Assembly (NCBI GenBank): GCA_900540805.1
Contig: UQHL01000013.1
Coordinates: 1-64,000, forward strand
Length of the DNA stretch: 64,000 bases
Origin: an uncultured Eubacteriales bacterium
GTDB taxonomy: Bacteria; Bacillota; Clostridia; Christensenellales; Borkfalkiaceae
Direction of reading: 5' to 3'
Position 1 is the first letter of the stretch; each line of letters begins with the position of its first letter. Under the pieces are notes generated by a model. It was not told the DNA's origin. It made no database searches and worked only from the letters and a program-made list of their open reading frames with translations. A program made the position numbers and the translations under genes. This document shows positions 1 to 7,839 of this stretch, piece by piece.

Positions 1-27
1 ATTAGGGCTATGCCCGAAACTGAAATA

Positions 28-46
28 CCACGCGCTACGCGCGTGG
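28..46 (-). terminator. Hairpin downstream of PAP2 gene, possible terminator
   Basis: Perfect 7-bp inverted repeat (CCACGCG / CGCGTGG, loop of 5) lying 70 bases past the stop of the leftward PAP2 gene. Only a weak T-rich tail is present on either side, so intrinsic termination is uncertain. Nothing else is supported in bases 1-117. Confidence 0.3.
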
Positions 47-117
47 ATATTTATTATTTATACGGTTTCAATGGGAGTAAATTCCGATTATTCAACCTCG
101 GCGCGTTTGGGAAATAT

Positions 118-627
118 TCAGATAAACGCCATCAGCCCGAACACTATGCCCAAAGCCGCGCCCGCGAGCAGGTCGGAGGGGTAATGAATCCCCGCGGCAA
201 AGCGCACGTACCCGAGCAGCGTGCCCGCAAGCAGCACCGCGGCGCCCGCCCATACGCAATAAGGCAACAGCACCGTGCCGATGACAAACGCCGAAGCGAC
301 GTGGCGGCTGGGAAACGAATGGCCGCGTTTTTTCTTTTGAATGACGGGAAATATTCCGCCCGCCTCGTAGGGGCGTTTGCGGTCGATCAGGTTGCGCAGG
401 AGAGACACCGCGAACAGGCATAAAAGGGGAACGCCGAGGATACGCACGACGTCCGCGCGAACGGGATTATGTATAATCAGCTCGAACAGACACAAAAAAG
501 CGTAGGCGAGAAACACCGCCGCGGTGAGCACGTAATTGGCGATAAAGAGCGTTTTTCTCGCCCACGGCCGCTTGCGGTAAAAGGCCGCCTGCCGTTCGTA
601 AAGTTTTTGATAAAGGTCGCGTATCAT
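118..627 (-). CDS. PAP2-family membrane phosphatase (short form)
   Basis: A 169-residue integral membrane phosphatase of the PAP2 superfamily, which dephosphorylates lipid phosphates such as undecaprenyl pyrophosphate or phosphatidic acid at the outer membrane face. The three family motifs are visible: RKRPYE (about 83-88), SFPSRH (104-109, PSGH-like with Arg for Gly) and VRFAAGIHYPSD (141-152) with the catalytic His and Asp. Several hydrophobic helices surround them. An upstream ATG at 645 was not chosen, because a good promoter (TTGCAT, 17 bp, TATACT) overlaps it and places the transcript start at or next to the ATG at 627. The gene therefore looks leaderless, and no Shine-Dalgarno is present. 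The exact substrate is unknown. A second, longer PAP2 protein is encoded near 37 kb. Confidence 0.85.
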   Translation of the reverse strand: MIRDLYQKLYERQAAFYRKRPWARKTLFIANYVLTAAVFLAYAFLCLFELIIHNPVRADVVRILGVPLLCLFAVSLLRNLIDRKRPYEAGGIFPVIQKKKRGHSFPSRHVASAFVIGTVLLPYCVWAGAAVLLAGTLLGYVRFAAGIHYPSDLLAGAALGIVFGLMAFI

Positions 628-633
628 GGAATA

Positions 634-662
634 AGTATAACACATCCGATAAAATTATGCAA
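634..662 (-). promoter_or_regulatory. Promoter of PAP2 gene, predicts leaderless mRNA
   Basis: On the minus strand: -35 TTGCAT (662-657), 17-bp spacer, -10 TATACT (639-634). Only six bases separate the -10 from the ATG at 627, so transcription should begin on or beside the start codon. Confidence 0.6.
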
Positions 663-694
663 GGGATTTCCCCTTTTTATGCGCAAAACGGAAC

Positions 695-766
695 CTCCCG
701 AAAGGGGGAATTCGGGAGATCCCGCCCGCAGGCCCGCGGTGACACAGCCTTTAACGGCCGCGGGCC
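695..766. other. Two perfect hairpins between EF-G-like gene and PAP2 gene
   Basis: Bases 695-702/711-718 (CTCCCGAA / TTCGGGAG) and 731-739/758-766 (GGCCCGCGG / CCGCGGGCC) are perfect inverted repeats. They lie just past the end of the leftward EF-G-like gene and may end its transcript, but neither has a convincing T-run on the minus strand. No gene is supported between 663 and 826. Confidence 0.35.
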
Positions 767-826
767 GCATTTCCGCTCCGTCTGCCGCGCAGGGCCGCAG
801 ACGAGAAGAAAAAGAGATTTATTCGA

Positions 827-2881
827 TTATTCCTTGCGGTTGCCCGGTACTTTGTCCGCCAGCATGGGCGGCACTTCCTCATAGTCTAAAAATTCCGCGG
901 CGAATTTTCCGCTTCCGCGCGTCAGCGAACGGAGCTCCATCGTGTATTTCTTGATTTCCGCCTGCGGCACTTCCGCCGTGACAATCGTCAGCTCGTTTTC
1001 CGTCGTCGTGCCCATGATACGGCCGCGGCGTTTGTTGATGTCGCCCATCACGTCGCCGAGATAGTCCCCGGGCACGGCGATTTTTAAGCGGTAAATCGGC
1101 TCTAAAAGCACGGGCGAGGCGTTTTTCAGCCCTTCCTTGAAAGCGAGCGCGGCCGCCGCTTTGAAGGCCATTTCCGAGCTATCAACCTCGTGGTAACTGC
1201 CGTCGTAAAGCACTGCCTTCAAGCCCGTGACGGGATAGCCCGCCAGCGGACCCGAAACGAGGCTTTCGCGCAGGCCTTTTTCCACGGCGGGGAAATACTG
1301 CTTGGGCACGGCTCCGCCGACCACCTCTTCGTCAAATATAAACGGTTCGCCGCAGGGCTCGAAACGGATTTTACAATGCCCGTACTGCCCGTGTCCGCCC
1401 GTCTGCTTCTTGTATTTACCCTCCGCGGAGGCGGTGGCGCGAATGGTTTCGCGGTAGGCGATTTTCGGCTCGGTGAGCTTCATATCCACGCCGTAGCGCG
1501 TTTTCACCTTTTTGACGAGCATTTCGATTTGCGTGTCGCCCTGTCCGCCGATGAGGATTTCGCCCGTTTCCGCGTTCTTTTCGACGGAGAACGTGTAGTC
1601 CTCCTCCGCCAGCTTGCTCAAGCCCGCAAAAACTTTGTCCTCCTCGCCCTTCTTTTCGGCCGAGACGGCCATGAACAGCGTGGGCTTGGGGAAATGTATG
1701 GCGTCGAATTTTACTTTCGCGTTTATATCGCATAAGGTATCGCCCGTCGAGGTGACGCCGAGCTTATTCACCGCGCCGATGTCGCCCGCCGAAAGTTCGG
1801 AGACGGGCTCCGTCTTTTTGCCGCGCAGGACATATACCTGACCGATTCGCTCCTCCCTTTCCGCGTTGGCGTTCCATACCGTGCTGCCGCTTTTGAGCGC
1901 GCCGCGGAACACCTTGAGATAGCTGAGCTTTCCCGAATAGGGGTCGATGACCGTCTTGAACACCTGTGCGGCGAGGGGCGCCGCGGGATCGGGCTGAATA
2001 TTTACCACCTTATCGGCCGCAAGGTCGGTGGCGAGCGTATTGGTGCGCTCGTTTGCCTGGGGCATGTATGCGACGATTTCGTTTAAGAGGTTGATCACGC
2101 CGCGGTTTTGCAGCGCGCTGCCCGCCATGACGGGAATGGTATTTACCGAAGCGATGCCGAGGCGTATGCCGTGAATCGTCTCCTCGCGGGTAAGCTCGCC
2201 CGATTCGAAATATTTATCGAGCAGAACCTCGTCGTTTTCGGCGGCGGTCTCCATGAGATTGGCCTGCATTTCCTCCACCTGGGCCTTCAGCTCGTCGGGA
2301 ATGGGGATTTCCTCCGCGCCGTCCGCGGTGAAGCGGTAGGCTTTTTCCTGAAGGGCGTTGATACAGCCCTGCATTTTTCCGTTTTCCATAATGGGGATCT
2401 GAATGGGCGCCAGCTTGCCCGCGTATTTTTCCTTCAGCGCGCGGACGGTGCCGAAATAGTCGGCATTTTCCTTATCCATGCCGTTGATAAAGATAATCAG
2501 CGGTTTGCCCAGCCGCAGACAGTAATCTACGACGCTCTCCGCGCCGATGGGCAAAACGCCGTTGGCGCCGATGACGAGGAGCGCGCCGCCCGCGGCCCGC
2601 AGGCCTTCGTGGCGCTCGCCCTCGAAGTCGTAAAACCCGGGCAAATCGATGAGGTTGATTTTCGTATCCTTCCACATGAGGTAGGCGCAGGCCGTATAAA
2701 CGGACATCTTTTTTGATTTTTCGAGATCGTCGAAGTCGGTGACGGTGGTGCCGTCCATAACCTTGCCCTGCCGATCGACCGCGCCGCCGTTAAACAGCAT
2801 GGCCTCGCAAAGCGTCGTTTTGCCTTCGCCGCTGTGGCCGATCACCGCAATGTTGCGGATATTTTCTCCCGTGATGCTCAT
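827..2881 (-). CDS. Divergent elongation factor G paralogue (translational GTPase)
   Basis: A 684-residue protein with the full domain plan of EF-G: GTPase domain at the N terminus, then domains II-V. It belongs to the EF-G-like branch, not the essential translocase. The P-loop GHSGEGKTT (15-23) is intact. The switch II motif reads DLPGFYDF (79-86), where canonical EF-G has DTPGHVDF, so the catalytic histidine is replaced by Phe83. The G4 motif reads NGMD (133-136) instead of NKMD. These changes suggest altered nucleotide handling. Family members are poorly characterised, and a role in ribosome rescue, recycling or stress translation is inference. The start has GGGGGA upstream, and the gene has its own strong promoter. 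Confidence 0.85.
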   Translation of the reverse strand: MSITGENIRNIAVIGHSGEGKTTLCEAMLFNGGAVDRQGKVMDGTTVTDFDDLEKSKKMSVYTACAYLMWKDTKINLIDLPGFYDFEGERHEGLRAAGGALLVIGANGVLPIGAESVVDYCLRLGKPLIIFINGMDKENADYFGTVRALKEKYAGKLAPIQIPIMENGKMQGCINALQEKAYRFTADGAEEIPIPDELKAQVEEMQANLMETAAENDEVLLDKYFESGELTREETIHGIRLGIASVNTIPVMAGSALQNRGVINLLNEIVAYMPQANERTNTLATDLAADKVVNIQPDPAAPLAAQVFKTVIDPYSGKLSYLKVFRGALKSGSTVWNANAEREERIGQVYVLRGKKTEPVSELSAGDIGAVNKLGVTSTGDTLCDINAKVKFDAIHFPKPTLFMAVSAEKKGEEDKVFAGLSKLAEEDYTFSVEKNAETGEILIGGQGDTQIEMLVKKVKTRYGVDMKLTEPKIAYRETIRATASAEGKYKKQTGGHGQYGHCKIRFEPCGEPFIFDEEVVGGAVPKQYFPAVEKGLRESLVSGPLAGYPVTGLKAVLYDGSYHEVDSSEMAFKAAAALAFKEGLKNASPVLLEPIYRLKIAVPGDYLGDVMGDINKRRGRIMGTTTENELTIVTAEVPQAEIKKYTMELRSLTRGSGKFAAEFLDYEEVPPMLADKVPGNRKE

Positions 2882-2913
2882 GATAGTGTCCCCCTGATTA
2901 AAAATTGAATTTT

Positions 2914-2968
2914 GTTATCAAGAAATGATAACTGTAACCATTATAATATATTCTGCGGCAATTTTCAA
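2914..2968 (-). promoter_or_regulatory. EF-G-like gene promoter with inverted repeat at transcript start
   Basis: On the minus strand: -35 TTGAAA (2968-2963), 17-bp spacer, -10 TATAAT (2945-2940), predicted start near 2934. Immediately downstream (2914-2932) is a perfect inverted repeat, GTTATCA-N5-TGATAAC. It could be a repressor operator or a 5'-end stabilising hairpin. Confidence 0.7.
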
Positions 2969-3092
2969 GGGGGTTTTGGGAAATTTTTTGAAAAAATTTG
3001 TAAAAAAGAGGAACGGGCGGGGCATGTATGCGAATAATGTTGAAAAAAGGCCGCACGATAACTCGCAAAAACAAAATTTTAGGTTCGATTTA

Positions 3093-3101
3093 TGATATAA
3101 T
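3093..3101 (+). promoter_or_regulatory. Extended -10 promoter of small XRE regulator
   Basis: TG-A-TATAAT (extended -10) with a weak -35. Predicted start is near 3108, giving a leader of about 70 bases to the ATG at 3180. Confidence 0.6.
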
Positions 3102-3179
3102 GAATATGAAAAAGGTGAATGCGGCTTGACGCTTTTTAATTTGTTCAAAGGAAGAATCTTTAACACAGGAGATCCTGTT

Positions 3180-3386
3180 ATGAATTTTTGCGAGATATTG
3201 CACGAGTTTTTGAAGGACAATGATATGACGCAACGTTTATTTGCCGAAAGGGTAGGTGTAAAGCAAAGTCAGGTAAGCGAATGGCTGAGTGGTAAGGCTC
3301 AGCCCGGATATGATACGCTGAAAAGAATTTCTCTTGCGTTCCATATTTCTGCCGATTACTTTTTGGGAACGACCAAAATTTATTGA
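3180..3386 (+). CDS. Small XRE-family helix-turn-helix regulator
   Basis: A 68-residue single-domain DNA-binding protein of the XRE/Cro-C1 family. Visible helices include the recognition region QSQVSEWLSGKAQPG, and the tail SADYFLG is the usual end of this fold. The chosen start at 3180 has AGGAG eight bases upstream. An in-frame upstream ATG at 3126 lacks such a site. The protein has only the HTH domain and no sensory or dimerisation extension. Its target is unknown. The neighbouring cysteine desulfurase starts 55 bases downstream on the same strand and may be co-transcribed. Confidence 0.8.
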   Translation: MNFCEILHEFLKDNDMTQRLFAERVGVKQSQVSEWLSGKAQPGYDTLKRISLAFHISADYFLGTTKIY

Positions 3387-3441
3387 CAAAAAGCAGATAA
3401 AGGGGATATAATAGAAAAAACAAAAACGGAGCGCGGAAACA

Positions 3442-4605
3442 ATGCGGGAAGGCGAGCGGACAATTTATTTCGACCATGCGGCGACCACGCCGCTGGACGG
3501 CGAGGTTTTTGAAAAAATGCGCCCGTATTATACGGAAAATTTCGGAAACGCCGATTCGCCGCATTCGTTCGGCCGTGCGGCTATGCGCGCGGTTGATGCC
3601 GCGCGGGACCGCGTGGCCGAACTCGTCGGTGCAAAGCCCGACGAAATTTATTTCACGTCGGGCGGCACCGAAAGCGACAATTGGGCGATACTCGGGGCCG
3701 CCTATGCGCAGAGGAAAAAGGGAAAAACGCGCGTCATCGTCTCTTCGATCGAGCACCACGCCGCGCTCTCTGCGGCGGAGCGTCTGGAAAAAGAGGGCTT
3801 CTCCGTCGCCTATCTGCCCGTCAACGCGCGCGGCGAAGCGGAAACGGAGGCTTTGCGCGCTCTGCTTACGCCCGAGACGGGGCTGGTGGCGGTGATGGCG
3901 GCGAACAACGAGACGGGCGTCGTCCAGCCCTTTAAAGCGTTGGCGAAGCTGGCGCACGAAAACGGAAGTCTGTTTTTCACCGACGCGGTGCAGGCGGCGC
4001 CCTACCTGAAGATAGACGTCGCGGATTGGGGCGCGGATATGCTGTCCTTTTCCGCGCATAAGTTTTACGGCCCGAAGGGCTGCGGGGCGCTTTACGTCAA
4101 AAACGGTGTAAGGCCGGGGAAGCTGATTGCGGGCGGCGAACAGGAACGGGGCATGCGCGGCGGTACCCTCAACGTGCCTTCCGTCGTGGGGCTGGCGGCC
4201 GCGTATGAAAAAAACGTGCGGGGCATGGTTGAGAATAACGCAAAAATTGAGGGTTTGAAAGCGCTGTTTCTGAAAAAGATATTTTCGGATATAGAGGGCG
4301 TGAAGCTCAATGGCGAGGGGGCGGTGCGCCTGCCGTCTATCGTCAATCTCACGTTTGAGGGGATAGACAACGCGGCCTTTTTATACAATATGGACCTGCA
4401 CGGTGTGGCCGTTGCGGCGGGGTCGGCCTGCGCCTCGGCGTCGGTAAAGCCCAGCCACGTATTGACGGCGATGGGCTTGAGCGAAAAAGACGCGCGTTCG
4501 TCCGTGCGCTTCAGCTTCGGCCGCGACAACACGGAGGAGGAAATTTTATACGGCGCGGAGCTGGCGGCGCAAATTGTCGGGAAGCTCCGTTCGTTTGGGA
4601 AATAA
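3442..4605 (+). CDS. Cysteine desulfurase (NifS/IscS family)
   Basis: A 387-residue PLP enzyme that removes sulfur from cysteine as a persulfide for Fe-S cluster assembly or tRNA thiolation. Family features seen are the N-terminal YFDHAATTPLD, SSIEHHA with the cofactor-stacking His, SAHKFYGPKG containing the Schiff-base Lys207, and GSACASAS with the active-site Cys330. Length is normal. It is followed after 11 bases by a Dabb-domain protein and then by a separately promoted 2[4Fe-4S] ferredoxin, consistent with an Fe-S role. No IscU scaffold or MnmA is in the window, so the partner is unknown. Confidence 0.93.
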   Translation: MREGERTIYFDHAATTPLDGEVFEKMRPYYTENFGNADSPHSFGRAAMRAVDAARDRVAELVGAKPDEIYFTSGGTESDNWAILGAAYAQRKKGKTRVIVSSIEHHAALSAAERLEKEGFSVAYLPVNARGEAETEALRALLTPETGLVAVMAANNETGVVQPFKALAKLAHENGSLFFTDAVQAAPYLKIDVADWGADMLSFSAHKFYGPKGCGALYVKNGVRPGKLIAGGEQERGMRGGTLNVPSVVGLAAAYEKNVRGMVENNAKIEGLKALFLKKIFSDIEGVKLNGEGAVRLPSIVNLTFEGIDNAAFLYNMDLHGVAVAAGSACASASVKPSHVLTAMGLSEKDARSSVRFSFGRDNTEEEILYGAELAAQIVGKLRSFGK

Positions 4606-4616
4606 AAGGAGAAAAC

Positions 4617-4901
4617 ATGGTAAAACATATCGTCTGTTTTAAGCTGAAGGACAGAAAGAAAAGCGAGGAGGCGAAAGAGATTTTGCTTTCTATGCGCGGC
4701 AAGGTGCCGACTGCGCAGGAAATAGAGGTCGGGGTAGATTTTTTGGGCTCCGCGCGTTCGTACGACGTGTTTCTCAGCGTGACGGTCAGGGACGGGCAGG
4801 CTTTGACTGAATATCAAAACGATCCCTATCACGTCGGCGTGGTGAAAAAATTTATGCACGAGGAGACGGAAAACTCCGTTGCTGTGGATTTTTACTTCTG
4901 A
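4617..4901 (+). CDS. Dabb-family (stress-responsive alpha/beta barrel) protein
   Basis: A 94-residue protein with the Dabb signature: N-terminal MVKHIVCFKLKD, central VGVDFLGSARSYDVFL, and a C-terminal conserved YQNDPYHVGVVKKFM with the His typical of the family. The fold is a dimeric ferredoxin-like alpha/beta barrel. Some members are stress induced or act on small aromatic molecules, but most are uncharacterised. AAGGAG lies just upstream, and the gene begins 11 bases after the cysteine desulfurase, so the two form an operon. Confidence 0.85.
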   Translation: MVKHIVCFKLKDRKKSEEAKEILLSMRGKVPTAQEIEVGVDFLGSARSYDVFLSVTVRDGQALTEYQNDPYHVGVVKKFMHEETENSVAVDFYF

Positions 4902-4970
4902 CGTTTTGCGGAAAGGGAAAAATCTCCTGCGAAAATTTATGAAAATACGAAAAAATATCCCCTTTATATC

Positions 4971-4999
4971 TTTACTAATCGGGAAAAATGTGATATAAT
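4971..4999 (+). promoter_or_regulatory. Ferredoxin promoter
   Basis: TTTACT (4971-4976), 17-bp spacer, TATAAT (4994-4999) with an extended -10 TG. It lies in the 105-base gap upstream of the ferredoxin and makes it a separate transcription unit. Confidence 0.7.
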
Positions 5000-5030
5000 A
5001 CGGGTATCAATGAAATCGGAGGTAACCATT

Positions 5031-5204
5031 ATGGCACATAAAATCACGGACGAATGCGTAGCTTGCGGCGCTTGCGCCGATACCTGCCCCGTGGGAGCGA
5101 TCTCTTTGGGCGATGCGGGCATTTACGTGGTAGATCCCGAGACGTGCGTCGATTGCGGCGCCTGCGAGGATGTCTGCCCCACCGGTGCGGTAAAGGCGGA
5201 ATAA
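5031..5204 (+). CDS. 2[4Fe-4S] ferredoxin
   Basis: A 57-residue clostridial-type ferredoxin carrying low-potential electrons. Two CxxCxxCxxxCP motifs are present: CVACGACADTCP and CVDCGACEDVCP, each followed by GA. These are the eight ligands of two cubane clusters. The start at 5031 has GGAGGT seven bases upstream, so the in-frame ATG at 5010 is rejected. It is a single-gene transcript with its own promoter and terminator. Confidence 0.95.
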   Translation: MAHKITDECVACGACADTCPVGAISLGDAGIYVVDPETCVDCGACEDVCPTGAVKAE

Positions 5205-5222
5205 CGACCTAAAAAACGGAAG

Positions 5223-5264
5223 AGGCGTGGGGCGTCCCGTAAAAAGGATTCCCGCGCCTTTTTT
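5223..5264 (+). terminator. Ferredoxin terminator
   Basis: Stem 5223-5231 (AGGCGTGGG) pairs with 5251-5259 (CCCGCGCCT) with one G-U, followed by six T. Confidence 0.8.
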
Positions 5265-5280
5265 CGCTTTCGGCGGCATG

Positions 5281-5388
5281 GCTTTCGGGCAGGGGGGTGG
5301 GAAACGCTGCTTTCAGCCAGGGGCTTGGGAAGCATGGCTTTCAGCCAGGAGCTTGGAAAACGCTGCTTTCGGACGGGCGGAGGAAAAA
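5281..5388 (+). repeat. 28-bp tandem repeat, four imperfect copies, last carries an SD
   Basis: Units start at 5281, 5309, 5337 and 5365, exactly 28 bp apart. Consensus begins GCTTTC-GCCAGG and ends TTGGGAAACGCT or AAGCATG. Units 2 and 3 are closest. The fourth diverges and contains the GGAGG that serves the kinase starting at 5389. No start codon in this block is needed for a downstream gene. Confidence 0.8.
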
Positions 5389-5943
5389 ATGATTATTCTG
5401 ATCGGCGGCGAAAGCCACACGGGCAAAACGTTTTTAGCGCAGAGGCTTCTGGAACGGTATTCCTTTCCCTATTTCAGCCTCGACCATCTCAAAATGGGGC
5501 TGATCCGCGGGCTTGCGGACTGCGGCTTTACCGCGGAATCCCCCGACGCGCTCATTTCCGAAAAAATGTGGAGGATTGTCGAAGGGATCGTCGTCACCTG
5601 CGTGGAAAACGGGCAAAATCTCATCATAGAGGGCTGCTATCTGCCGCCCGAGCGCGTCCGTTTGCTCCTTTCGGACGAGGTCGTCGCCGTGTATCTCGGG
5701 CTTTCGGAGGCCTATCTCTCCAAAAATTTCGACGCCCTTTGGAAATACGAAAACGTCGTGGAACATCGGAAGTTTCCCGAGGACAGGCCTCTCGAGGCGT
5801 TTATCGCGGGAAATGCGCGGGTTCGGTCGGCGTGCGCCGCGTGGGGGCTTTCCTATTTCGAGGCGGGAGAAACATACGAAAAAATGCAGAAAGACGCAAT
5901 CGCCTTTCTCGACGGAAAGGCGGGCTTGGCGTGGCGGAAATGA
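5389..5943 (+). CDS. P-loop kinase-like protein
   Basis: A 184-residue protein with a Walker A motif GGESHTGKT (6-14) and the alpha/beta pattern of small-molecule kinases (AAA_33 or 2-phosphoglycerate-kinase-like group). Conserved-looking blocks are YFSLDHLKMG and NLIIEGCYLPP. The second is the typical second strand and acidic residue seen in cytosolic kinases and zeta-like NTPases. The substrate cannot be told. The start at 5389 has GGAGG upstream, and the longer reading frame to 5227 runs through a terminator and a minisatellite and is rejected. Its stop overlaps a candidate ATG of the next gene, so the two are coupled. Confidence 0.7.
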   Translation: MIILIGGESHTGKTFLAQRLLERYSFPYFSLDHLKMGLIRGLADCGFTAESPDALISEKMWRIVEGIVVTCVENGQNLIIEGCYLPPERVRLLLSDEVVAVYLGLSEAYLSKNFDALWKYENVVEHRKFPEDRPLEAFIAGNARVRSACAAWGLSYFEAGETYEKMQKDAIAFLDGKAGLAWRK

Positions 5944-5960
5944 ATAAGACGGAGGCAGGT

Positions 5961-6647
5961 ATGCAGCTATCGGAATATGAAGTGGCGGAAGATATGCTCA
6001 TCGACGGGCTGAAAATTGTTCAGGACACGCGGCTGTACCGCTTTACCTCCGATTCGGTATTGCTGTCCCGTTTCGCGCGCGCGAAGGCGGGGGACAAGGT
6101 GGCGGACTTTTGCGCGGGCAGCGGAATCGTCGCGTTTCATTTTTACGCGCTCCATCGTGCGCTTAAGGGATTGGATTTTACGTTGTTTGAAATGCAGAGG
6201 CGGTTGTCCGAGCTTTCCGTAAAGACCGCGGCGCTCAACGGGTTCGGCAATTTCGAGGCGGTAAACTGTAAAATTCAGGAGATACCCGAGACGTATCGGG
6301 AGAAATTTTCCCTCGTGCTGTGCAACCCGCCCTACGAGCGGGGCGGGCTTGAAAACGACGATTATCAAAAAGCGATCTGCCGCAAGGAGATCACAATCAA
6401 TCTCGCGGAGATTGCAAGGGCCGCGGCGTTTGCTTTGAGGTTTGGGGGACGGCTGGCCCTGGTAAACCGCGCCGATCGGCTGGCGGAGGTCTGCTACACT
6501 TTGCGCGAGGCGGGGATAGAGGTGAAGCGGGTTCAGTTTGTCGCGGGGAAAGCGGGCGCCGCGCCCTATCTTTTAATGGCGGAGGGCGTAAAGGGCGGCC
6601 GACCGCATACGGAGCTTTTGCCGACGCTTATCAATAAAAAGGGCTGA
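5961..6647 (+). CDS. tRNA1(Val)-A37 N6-methyltransferase-like protein (TrmN6/YfiC family)
   Basis: A 228-residue SAM-dependent N6-adenine methyltransferase. The N terminus (DGLKIVQDTRLYRFTSDSVLL) is the usual opening of this family. The SAM motif is VADFCAGSGIVAF and the catalytic motif is CNPPYERGG. Known members methylate A37 of tRNA-Val. The start at 5961 has GGAGG five bases upstream. An alternative ATG at 5940 overlaps the kinase stop (ATGA) but has a poorer ribosome site. It sits in a run with RsmI, another RNA methylase, about 185 bases downstream. Confidence 0.82.
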   Translation: MQLSEYEVAEDMLIDGLKIVQDTRLYRFTSDSVLLSRFARAKAGDKVADFCAGSGIVAFHFYALHRALKGLDFTLFEMQRRLSELSVKTAALNGFGNFEAVNCKIQEIPETYREKFSLVLCNPPYERGGLENDDYQKAICRKEITINLAEIARAAAFALRFGGRLALVNRADRLAEVCYTLREAGIEVKRVQFVAGKAGAAPYLLMAEGVKGGRPHTELLPTLINKKG

Positions 6648-6832
6648 GCCTTTGAAACGCCGCCGAATATTTTTCGGCGTAACGTCGTGACGCTTGGCGA
6701 TAAAAATAACGGGGCGTGCGAAACGTCCCGCGGAAAAACGCGGGAAATCCCCCGAAGGTTTATGAAAAAGCAATATGAAAATTTCCGTAATGTTTCACGG
6801 GAAAAAAGAAAGAGGTCGAAAGAGGAGAGGAT

Positions 6833-7636
6833 ATGGTATATTTTGTGGCCACGCCGATCGGAAATCTGAAGGACATTACCCTGCGGGCGCTGGAGACTCT
6901 GCGCGAAGCGGACGCGATTTTTTGCGAGGATACGCGGCATACGGTGAAGCTGCTCAACGCCTACGAGATTAAAAAGCCGCTCTTTGCCTGTCATAAATTC
7001 AACGAAACGGAGGCGGCGGAAAAAATTCTCGCGCTCTCCCGCGAGGAAAAGCGGGTGGCCGTCGTCTCCGATGCGGGTACGCCCGTCGTCTCCGATCCCG
7101 GAAACGTCGTCTGCAAGGTGTTGCGCGAGGCGGGCGAGCCGTTTACGCTCATTCCCGGCGCAAGCGCGTTTGTCGCAGCCCTGGTGCTGTCTGCTCTGCC
7201 CGCGGACAGGTTTGCGTTTATCGGATTTCTGCCCGATAAGGCGGGCGAAAAGCGCGCGGTGCTCGAAAAATATAAAGATCTGGATATGACGCTGGCATTC
7301 CACTGCGCGCCGCAGGACGTGGACAGAGACGTCGCGGCCATGTACGAGACGTTCGGAGACCGCCGCGCCGCCGCAGTGAGAGAAATCACCAAAATTCATG
7401 AGGAGAGCGTCGGCTTCCGTCTCTCCGAAGGCCTGCCCGGCGAGAAACGGGGAGAGTACGTTTTGATTGTAGAGGGGGCGGGAGAAAAGGAAAATCCGCT
7501 CAACGCACTGCCTCCGCGGGAGCACGTCCTTTATTATATAGAAAGGGGAATGGAGAAAAAAGAAGCGCTCAAGCGCGCCGCAAAGGATCGCGGCGTCTCC
7601 AAATCCGAGCTTTATCCCTTCGCTCTCGATTTGTGA
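6833..7636 (+). CDS. rsmI: 16S rRNA (cytidine1402-2'-O)-methyltransferase
   Basis: A 267-residue tetrapyrrole-methylase-fold enzyme that 2'-O-methylates C1402 in the decoding centre of 16S rRNA. Signatures are VATPIGNLKDITLRAL at the N terminus, FCEDTRHT, VSDAGTPVVSDPG and FIGFLP. The C-terminal extension with KKEALKRAAKDRGVSKSELY is also typical of RsmI. Length is normal. GAGAGGAT precedes the ATG. Confidence 0.95.
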   Translation: MVYFVATPIGNLKDITLRALETLREADAIFCEDTRHTVKLLNAYEIKKPLFACHKFNETEAAEKILALSREEKRVAVVSDAGTPVVSDPGNVVCKVLREAGEPFTLIPGASAFVAALVLSALPADRFAFIGFLPDKAGEKRAVLEKYKDLDMTLAFHCAPQDVDRDVAAMYETFGDRRAAAVREITKIHEESVGFRLSEGLPGEKRGEYVLIVEGAGEKENPLNALPPREHVLYYIERGMEKKEALKRAAKDRGVSKSELYPFALDL

Positions 7637-7695
7637 CGCGCGGGCGGGGAAATCCGTTTTGGGCAGGCTCGCTTTGAAGTGTTCTTTGTATGACG

Positions 7696-7834
7696 TTTGC
7701 TCCGCAACGTTCGGACTTTGGGCTTTTCATTTGTTCCGTAACGTTCGGACTTTGAGCTTTTTCATTTGTTCCGTAACGTTCGGACTTTGAGGTTTTTCAT
7801 TTGCTCCGTAACGTTCGGACTTTGAGCTTTTTCA
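7696..7834 (+). repeat. 34-35-bp tandem repeat, four copies
   Basis: Units begin at 7696, 7730, 7765 and 7800. Each contains TTTGYTCCGYAACGTTCGGA followed by CTTTGAGCTTTTTCA. The core has short self-complementary arms (TCCG / CGGA) around AACGTT. The array sits between the rsmI stop and a strong terminator, so it is transcribed as the 3' tail of the rsmI mRNA. Confidence 0.9.
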
Positions 7835-7839
7835 TTTCC

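Noticed and set aside
5227..5388. N-terminal extension of the P-loop kinase
   Set aside because: It would be translated through the ferredoxin terminator and the 28-bp repeats, and the ATG at 5389 has GGAGG.
7696..7834. Possible CRISPR array
   Set aside because: The units are contiguous and nearly identical over their whole length, so there are no unique spacers, and no cas gene is present.
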